Shown here: piece after piece, positions 58,901-64,000 of the stretch
Numbering within the stretch: position 1 is the first letter of the stretch
Layout: each line of letters starts with the position of its first letter
From: Acidaminobacter hydrogenoformans DSM 2784
Lineage (GTDB): Bacteria; Bacillota; Clostridia; Peptostreptococcales; Acidaminobacteraceae
Length of the DNA: 64,000 nucleotides
Reading direction: 5' to 3'
NCBI RefSeq assembly: GCF_900103005.1
Contig: NZ_FMWL01000015.1
Location: 1 to 64,000, forward strand
Notes under the pieces: model-generated
Told to the model about the DNA's origin: nothing
Databases searched by the model: none
Seen by the model: only the letters and a program-made list of their open reading frames with translations
Translations under genes and position numbers: made by a program

Positions 58901-61900
58901 ATTATCTTTGATCTGCTGCGCATACTTTCTCCTCTGAGGACTGATAAACAGGATGTCAGAGATCAAATCCTGATAGAATTCCAAATCACTCGCTTTGATG
59001 TTCAGATACTTGGTTTCCACCTGGCTTCTGGTGACGGCCAGCCAAAAAGCCGTGTCGCACGCTTCAACATTATTGTATTTTTCCACCAGTTCCATGACGG
59101 AGGCTTTGCTTTCAGCCGCTGCTGTGACAAAGAACAAGCGCGCTGTATTCCCGGGTTCCACCCGCACCTTCATTCTCATGCTGAAGATGGGATCCAGGAC
59201 CGACCCAACGGTATTTGACAAAGGTTTTCCCCGTTCAATGCTCTCGGGATTTGCGGACGTACGGCCTCTGCCAATAAACTGCGCACGGTCCGTTTCATAC
59301 TCAATGGCGCCGGCTGCCGCGCCCTCAATGACCGGTACCCCAGCCACCCAGCGTTTCTTGTCAAATTGGTGCCTTGTTCGACGATTCGCAAGCAATGCGT
59401 TGTTTTTGGGGTCAAATGAAGTGCTTACAAAAAGATTGCTGAACGTAGGATGTGCCAAATCGCTGCTTTGGGTTGCCGCAACGACTTCAAAATAACTGGT
59501 GACCTGGAGCGTACAGGCTGATACACCATTATTGACCAGTTTAATACGCCTGATCTCAGCCTGATCACCGGATGCAACAACGACTTCCATCATAGTTTCA
59601 ATGTCGCCGTCGGTTCGTTTATAGGCAGCTTTATCTGCAGTAAACACAACTTCATAGTTTTCAGGCATAATATTAAGCGGTGCATAAGCAGCAGACCATT
59701 TATGGTTATCATCCAGATTTTCAATATAGAAGAAGGTTCCGTAGCTGTCTGCGATGGGATCTTCCCGCCATCTTGATATGGCGACTTCTCTGGTTCTGCT
59801 GTAACCCGTGCCTTTATCCGTCAAGCTGACAAAGTACTTGCCATTGGATAAGACATGAACTTTAGGACGCTCAAAATCTATGGCGGTAAACCGCCTGTAA
59901 GAGCCTTTGTCGCTGTAGGCAGCCCCTGTGGATGTAGGGATTTTTTCCTTGCTGTCTTTTGTGAAAACTATATTCAGAGGTACCTTTTCCTGCAGCAGCA
60001 GTCTTGCCGCTCTCACATGGGGATCTATCGCGAATCTGTGTTGCAGGATGTTGTCGTTCAGATAATTGTTGATCGCCATCAGGCTCATTCCTTGATGGTG
60101 CGCCATATAGCTTTTGATGACTATATTTTTGGCTTGCGGTTCCAGTCGTTCCGGCGTATAGTCTGCCGCTTCATAAAAACCATAATCACTCTCAAGGCCT
60201 TCTATTTTCAGCCTTTTGATGTTGCTGTACGCTGCTCCAGGGTCTACCATCAGCGCAAGGAAGGTCGCGTAAGGCGCAACAACAGCATCCTCCGCCAAAC
60301 CTCGTTTCAATCCAAGCCACGGCACACCTATAGCTTTATACTGATAGTTCAAGTTTATATCCAGTGCGTGATAAGCAGACTCAGATGTCCCCCAAGGCAT
60401 TTCTCTTTGTTTGCCATATTTGATCTGGCTTTTCACAACAAAGGAATAGGTTTCGTCCAAAAGTGTATTTTTATAGCTTCTCATCAGTAAAAGCGGCATG
60501 AGATATTCAAACATGGTCCCACTCCAGGAAACCAGCCCTTTGAAACGATCCACCACGGTCAGTGACCTGCCCAGCATAAACCAGTGCTTTGGCGGAATTT
60601 CCCCCCGGGCAATCGCAAGATAGCTGGTTTGTCTGGCCTCTGATGCGAGAAGGTCATAATAGGAGTTCGTTGGCTCTTTTTCTTCCAAATCGTAGCCAAT
60701 GTAAAAAAGATGTCTTCTTTCGTTATAGAGCGACGCAAATTTTGTGTTCATAGAAAGCTCTGTAATTATTTGAATCAAGCGATCATATTGTTCAATAAAC
60801 TTCGTTGAAAATTGAACGGCGTTTTCTGCGGCTTCTTTTAACTGATTCAACCAAGCCATTTCTGCTTCAAGAGCTCCGTTGGCTGTTTCTTGCAGTTCCA
60901 GAGTCAAAGCATCACATTGATTTGAAAGGCTCTTACTTAGCACCGGAAGTTTTTCCAGATCAACATTTGTTTTCATAAGCCCAAATAGGGCATTGAATTT
61001 TTCCTTCTGTGCATCGTTAACAGTCACACCAGGTTCGATTAATGCCATTTCGACCCAAGGCATGAAGCTCTTAACTTCCTGCTTCAATTTTTTTATAATG
61101 CGCTCGTATTTGGCGTTCCATTCTTTTTTCATGAAGGTTGAAAGGGCTGAAAGATTTGAATCTTCAGCCAAGCCGTTCAGCGCCTTGCTCCAGGCCATGG
61201 GATCGAGCACTTCCGGCGTTTCTGAAAGGGTGTGGGGTATCGCAGCCATCGGCATAAGCGCTCCCGCTTTGAGGCCGGCACGGATTGTATCGTTGATCCC
61301 ATTGACGTATGCCGTATCCACAAGCGGTTTCCCATAATACCCCTTTAGGCCCTGCACCAGAGTGGTCAGGTAGCAAATCAGATTTCCGCTGTCTACGGTG
61401 GACACATAAATTGGGTGGAGCGGCTCCAGGTTGCTGGTGTCATACCAGTTATACAAGTGTCCGTTCCATTTTTCCATATTTCCGATGGTCGTGATGGTCC
61501 TCGAAATATGCGCTTCCAGTTCAATCAGCCCAATATACCCCATGTCTTTTGCGGTCAACGAAGCCATGAGCCCAAGCCCAATGTTTGTCGGAGACGTCTT
61601 TTGCGCAATGCCGCTGTAGGGCTCTTCCTGATAATTGTCCGGTGCAAGGTAATTATTTTTTTGATTCGCGAATTCTTCGAAATACCGCCAAGTTTTTCTC
61701 GCTATGGTCCGAAGCTCCAGCAAAGCTTCCGCCTCCAGCATTTCTGTTTTCCCGGGATCGTCTCTGCTGATCAGATAAGCGATGACAGGCGAAAGCAGCC
61801 AGGCAATGAGCAACACAGCGCTGATTTTTATGCTCTCAGGCTTTAAAAGGAATGAAAGCGCTGCAATGGCCACGCCTGCAATAACACTTAGACCCATAGT

Positions 61901-64000
61901 CCCAACATAACTTTTAAGAGAATTTGGCTGGGTATTATCTGAATCTGAAGACGTCACCCATTCGAGCATATTTTTCTTTGTGATGAAGACGCGCTTCAGC
62001 GTAACGACAATTGCATCCAATGCCATGAAAGCTTGATAAGGCAGAAAGACTATCCCAAGAAGGAATTGGAAAATCGAAGCCTTTATGCCAAAAAAACCGG
62101 GAAGATGTCGTTTAATGCTGTCTCTTTTGAGCCCATTGCTGAAAATCTGGGTTAATAATGTGATCGCCAGTGGGAGTCCCATGGAGGTAATGCCCAGACC
62201 AGCCCAGAAAACGCCTGAACCCGGCAATATACTGAAGCCTAAGGCTATCAGCAGCATAACAACCGGTGTCAATAGACTTCTTCTAAGGTTATCAATCATT
62301 TTCCATTTGGCAACATGGGATAATGGATTCCGAATCATTTTATCATTCTTTGTTCGAATGCCGCCGAACAGCCAAGGTACAAGCTGCCAGTCCCCGCGAA
62401 TCCATCTATGAAGCCTCGCCACAAAAGAGTTGAACTTTGACGGATATGCGTCCACCAGTTCCAGATCCGAAACTAACGCTGCCCTCACAAATGAACCTTC
62501 AAGCAGGTCATGACTCAGGATTGCGTTCTCAGGCAATTTCCCTTTTAAAACTTTTTGAAAAACCTTTAGATCGTAGATGCCTTTTCCAGTAAAAATGCCT
62601 TCGCCAAAAAGATCCTGATAGACGTCAGAAATAGCGCTGGCATAGGGATCCAGGCCTTCTTGCCCCGTATAGATCCTTGAAAATATGGACCTGTTTGAGC
62701 TGTCGCTGTCAAAGGAGACTCTTGGCTGAATCAAACCATAGCCCTGCGTGACAATCCCCTTCACCATGTCAATGACTGGCTTATTGAGTGGGTGTGCCAT
62801 GGTTCCAATCATTTTTTTAACCATGCCAAGAGGCAAAACGGTATCAGCATCCAGTGTTATAACATATTGAATATTTTCATCCGGTAAGAATTCGTTGGAA
62901 AAAAAAGAAAAACTGGTAGTCTCTGAACCAAGCAGCAACTCGTTAAACTCCATCAAAGCGCCTCTTTTTCGTTCCCAACCAGTCCAATTATTATCCAGTT
63001 CATTGAATGTCCTCTGCCTGTTATAGAAATAAAATATGTCTTTTTTCCCTTCAGCATACTTGTGATTCAGCGCCACAATCCTGTCTGAGGCTTCTTGAAT
63101 AACGCGCTTATCCTCTTTGTTGTTCTCGAAATCCGAATCTTTAAATGCGCCAATCAAGGCAAAATGCAAATTCGTCTCTTTGTTCCCCAAGTAATGGTTC
63201 TCCATGTTCTCCATCAGTTCATTGACGCGTTTTGTGTCAGAAAGCAGCGCCGGGATCACGACCATGGCACTCATGCTGTCCGGTATTCCGTCTTTAAGCG
63301 CCAGGCGCGGGAATACCGCAGGTTTTTTTATTCTGCATACAAACCAGTTGGTCACTGAAATGACTATTTCGGAAACGGGAATGATCACGACTATTCCCAC
63401 TAATAAAGCGAGAGAAATTTTCTGCGAAGGCACGAGACTCATGGCATAGACGACCGTCAGCAGACTGAGAATCACTGTCAATGAGACAATTGATATCATG
63501 TAGATCATGCCTTGATGCAGCTTTATCGCTTTCTTGATTTTCACAGACAGACTTCTATTTTCCTGTTGCCTGTTCTCCAGAGCTTTTCGACCGTCATCCA
63601 CTATATAATAGCCAATGTGATGTCTGCGGTTCCGCAGATTTTCATCCTCAGCATCTATAGGCGCAGACGACATTGCTTCCTGCGCAAGAAATAAAGCTTC
63701 CTTTGCAATGTAAAGCTCTGACGCGCCATAGGCCTTGGCGATCTCTTCCACCTTGTTTTTGTAATAGAATCTGGATTGAATGTCCATAAGGCTGTAAGTG
63801 TCTAACGGGTCTTGCCTGAGAATTTTCTCCAAACTGCTGGCTTCGTCGTATAAGTCCGTCCAGTTCATACTTGAGAGATGTTTGAGACTGACTATACAGT
63901 TTCCCATGGAAGCCGTACTAACAGCTTGGGCATTGTGCTCTTTTTGAGCAATGATTTCTGTTGTCGTATCAAATTTGTCGAGGCTTTCATCAATGTATCT
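55907..64000 (-). CDS. Cyclic beta-1,2-glucan synthase (NdvB/Cgs type), 5' end outside window
   Basis: The frame is open to the window edge: 2697 codons are visible with no stop, so the gene starts beyond 64000. The N-terminal helical region (VSLKHLSSMNWTDLYDEAS...) is followed by TM segments and the GT84 glycosyltransferase core with ITLDADTVLPLG and RLHRWIRGDWQLVPW. More TM segments then follow. The large C-terminal half holds two GH94-like phosphorylase/carbohydrate-binding modules with GDWNDGMNHIG and YLPGVRENGGQYTHAAAW. It makes cyclic beta-1,2-glucan from UDP-glucose at the membrane. An insertion rich in Ala/Glu/Thr (AEIRAETDAETES) interrupts the C-terminal part. Confidence 0.92.
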   Translation of the reverse strand, partial: RYIDESLDKFDTTTEIIAQKEHNAQAVSTASMGNCIVSLKHLSSMNWTDLYDEASSLEKILRQDPLDTYSLMDIQSRFYYKNKVEEIAKAYGASELYIAKEALFLAQEAMSSAPIDAEDENLRNRRHHIGYYIVDDGRKALENRQQENRSLSVKIKKAIKLHQGMIYMISIVSLTVILSLLTVVYAMSLVPSQKISLALLVGIVVIIPVSEIVISVTNWFVCRIKKPAVFPRLALKDGIPDSMSAMVVIPALLSDTKRVNELMENMENHYLGNKETNLHFALIGAFKDSDFENNKEDKRVIQEASDRIVALNHKYAEGKKDIFYFYNRQRTFNELDNNWTGWERKRGALMEFNELLLGSETTSFSFFSNEFLPDENIQYVITLDADTVLPLGMVKKMIGTMAHPLNKPVIDMVKGIVTQGYGLIQPRVSFDSDSSNRSIFSRIYTGQEGLDPYASAISDVYQDLFGEGIFTGKGIYDLKVFQKVLKGKLPENAILSHDLLEGSFVRAALVSDLELVDAYPSKFNSFVARLHRWIRGDWQLVPWLFGGIRTKNDKMIRNPLSHVAKWKMIDNLRRSLLTPVVMLLIALGFSILPGSGVFWAGLGITSMGLPLAITLLTQIFSNGLKRDSIKRHLPGFFGIKASIFQFLLGIVFLPYQAFMALDAIVVTLKRVFITKKNMLEWVTSSDSDNTQPNSLKSYVGTMGLSVIAGVAIAALSFLLKPESIKISAVLLIAWLLSPVIAYLISRDDPGKTEMLEAEALLELRTIARKTWRYFEEFANQKNNYLAPDNYQEEPYSGIAQKTSPTNIGLGLMASLTAKDMGYIGLIELEAHISRTITTIGNMEKWNGHLYNWYDTSNLEPLHPIYVSTVDSGNLICYLTTLVQGLKGYYGKPLVDTAYVNGINDTIRAGLKAGALMPMAAIPHTLSETPEVLDPMAWSKALNGLAEDSNLSALSTFMKKEWNAKYERIIKKLKQEVKSFMPWVEMALIEPGVTVNDAQKEKFNALFGLMKTNVDLEKLPVLSKSLSNQCDALTLELQETANGALEAEMAWLNQLKEAAENAVQFSTKFIEQYDRLIQIITELSMNTKFASLYNERRHLFYIGYDLEEKEPTNSYYDLLASEARQTSYLAIARGEIPPKHWFMLGRSLTVVDRFKGLVSWSGTMFEYLMPLLLMRSYKNTLLDETYSFVVKSQIKYGKQREMPWGTSESAYHALDINLNYQYKAIGVPWLGLKRGLAEDAVVAPYATFLALMVDPGAAYSNIKRLKIEGLESDYGFYEAADYTPERLEPQAKNIVIKSYMAHHQGMSLMAINNYLNDNILQHRFAIDPHVRAARLLLQEKVPLNIVFTKDSKEKIPTSTGAAYSDKGSYRRFTAIDFERPKVHVLSNGKYFVSLTDKGTGYSRTREVAISRWREDPIADSYGTFFYIENLDDNHKWSAAYAPLNIMPENYEVVFTADKAAYKRTDGDIETMMEVVVASGDQAEIRRIKLVNNGVSACTLQVTSYFEVVAATQSSDLAHPTFSNLFVSTSFDPKNNALLANRRTRHQFDKKRWVAGVPVIEGAAAGAIEYETDRAQFIGRGRTSANPESIERGKPLSNTVGSVLDPIFSMRMKVRVEPGNTARLFFVTAAAESKASVMELVEKYNNVEACDTAFWLAVTRSQVETKYLNIKASDLEFYQDLISDILFISPQRRKYAQQIKDNRKGQQTFWQYGISGDRPIVLLSLDKVDEMELLFELLKAHEYWRLKNLKVDLVILSQEENSYNNPLFSLITEIVYNMQTQDAMNRHQDVFILKTSTMTSPEVNLFFACAKMIFEGGCGTMEAQYSASVPEASADAAVQTDQFVARAEIRAETDAETESMTQIVAQSEISEAFQNVIRERGPLLKHSEEEQKALQFFNGFGGFGKNGKSYVITLEKSMATPAPWVNVIANPNFGFIVSESGGGYTWCENSRENKLSKWSNDSVGDEPGEIFYISDDDGTLWSMTPLPVREEEPYTIEHGFGYTSFHHQSHGIEQELVQFVPVKGTVKISKISLRNISQENKNLTLTYYMTPILGVSMSETGMHVVSSQTEDGTLMIENPYNREFADKVCFMDASIKARTVTGDRKEFFGRGGMDSPEALKHSALSGTTGSGYDPCGAMQVKVSLGAMETKEILFIMGMADSQVEALELASRFKTIQQAKDALAEVELFWKNKLQVVKVETPDPSMNILLNGWLQYQVISCRMWARSGFYQAGGAYGFRDQLQDSLSLAATWPALTRAQIIKHAGHQFEEGDALHWWHEPTGKGTRTRISDDYLWLPYVTAEYIRVTGDVDILNSQAPYMQEEPLKENEEDRYCQPKVSLETYDLYDHCMRSLDNALRFGEHGLALIRGGDWNDGMNHIGTEGKGESIWLSWFLYATLQKFIPICREMGDEVRADELALLAVKVADAVETHGWDGDWYRRAYFDDGTPLGSSYNNECKIDSLAQTWSAISGAADPKRAAKAMQALENYLMMGEEGIIKLLTPPFTEGTLDPGYIKGYLPGVRENGGQYTHAAAWAVVAFSKLGDGNKAWDCFRMLNPINHARTHRESWIYKVEPYVMAADVYGEPPHVGRGGWTWYTGAAGWMYKAGLENILGFNKQGDKLILDPTIPEKWTSFAIRYSYMETVYEIEVKNPEGISKGVLRVIVDGELQAALSISLMNDKRTHQVEVLMGETNPAERRFV

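Overview
The window reads as chromosomal DNA from a strictly anaerobic, amino-acid-fermenting member of the Clostridia. Evidence for this is a four-subunit 2-oxoacid:ferredoxin oxidoreductase beside phosphotransbutyrylase and butyrate kinase, a beta-keto acid cleavage operon, a T-box riboswitch, strong AAGGAGG ribosome binding sites, sigma-A promoters, a probable UGA-encoded selenocysteine and a group IIC intron. The genus cannot be fixed from sequence alone. No rRNA, tRNA or CRISPR array was seen.

Layout. (1) 1-370: 5' part of a group IIC intron, inserted just after the terminator of the next operon. (2) 377-7473 (minus): iclR-type regulator, then buk-ptb-aminotransferase-vorDABC, an oxidative route from amino acid to 2-oxoacid to acyl-CoA to acyl-phosphate to ATP. 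An inverted repeat beginning or ending in TCGGA occurs upstream of both iclR and buk. (3) 7.5-14 kb: an OFA-type transporter, then an M20 amidohydrolase / GltS symporter / regulator cassette flanked on both sides by two families of short repeats, then mazEF. (4) 14.7-16.6 kb: a T-box leader with a probable UAC (Tyr) specifier ahead of a tyrosine phenol-lyase-like gene. (5) 16.8-23.6 kb (minus): DUF3870 protein, DAACS-type symporter, class III aminotransferase, beta-keto acid cleavage enzyme, CoA-transferase A/B and thiolase. Together these look like a catabolic pathway for a beta-amino acid.

(6) 23.9-29.2 kb: stress protein, LUD protein, ATPase, EamA exporter, Pit phosphate transporter with its DUF47 partner, and a small secreted Cys/Met peptide. 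(7) 29.4-32.6 kb: a broken HMA metal-binding gene, a two-component system and two small SHOCT membrane proteins. (8) 32.8-35.5 kb: an SDR lacking the catalytic Tyr, and a convergent restriction-modification pair with an MjaI-like endonuclease. (9) 35.6-46.4 kb: a membrane polyferredoxin, an SLC13 permease, an AhpD-like protein, an ABC-2 exporter with adaptor, and DegV. (10) 46.4-55.8 kb: UvrA paralogue, CoA-disulfide reductase/rhodanese fusion behind a CsoR/CstR-type operator, a secreted HExxH protein, a selenocysteine redoxin, and YggT-like and other membrane proteins. (11) 55.9 kb to the end: a giant cyclic beta-1,2-glucan synthase, cut by the window edge.

Two repeat families run through the region. 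Family A is a palindrome of about 60-70 bp with arms GACCATCGGC / GCCGATGGTC, in more than ten intergenic spots and mostly at gene 3' ends. Family B carries GGGACGGTTC / GGAACCGTCCC. They look like REP-type elements, and some family A copies probably act as terminators.
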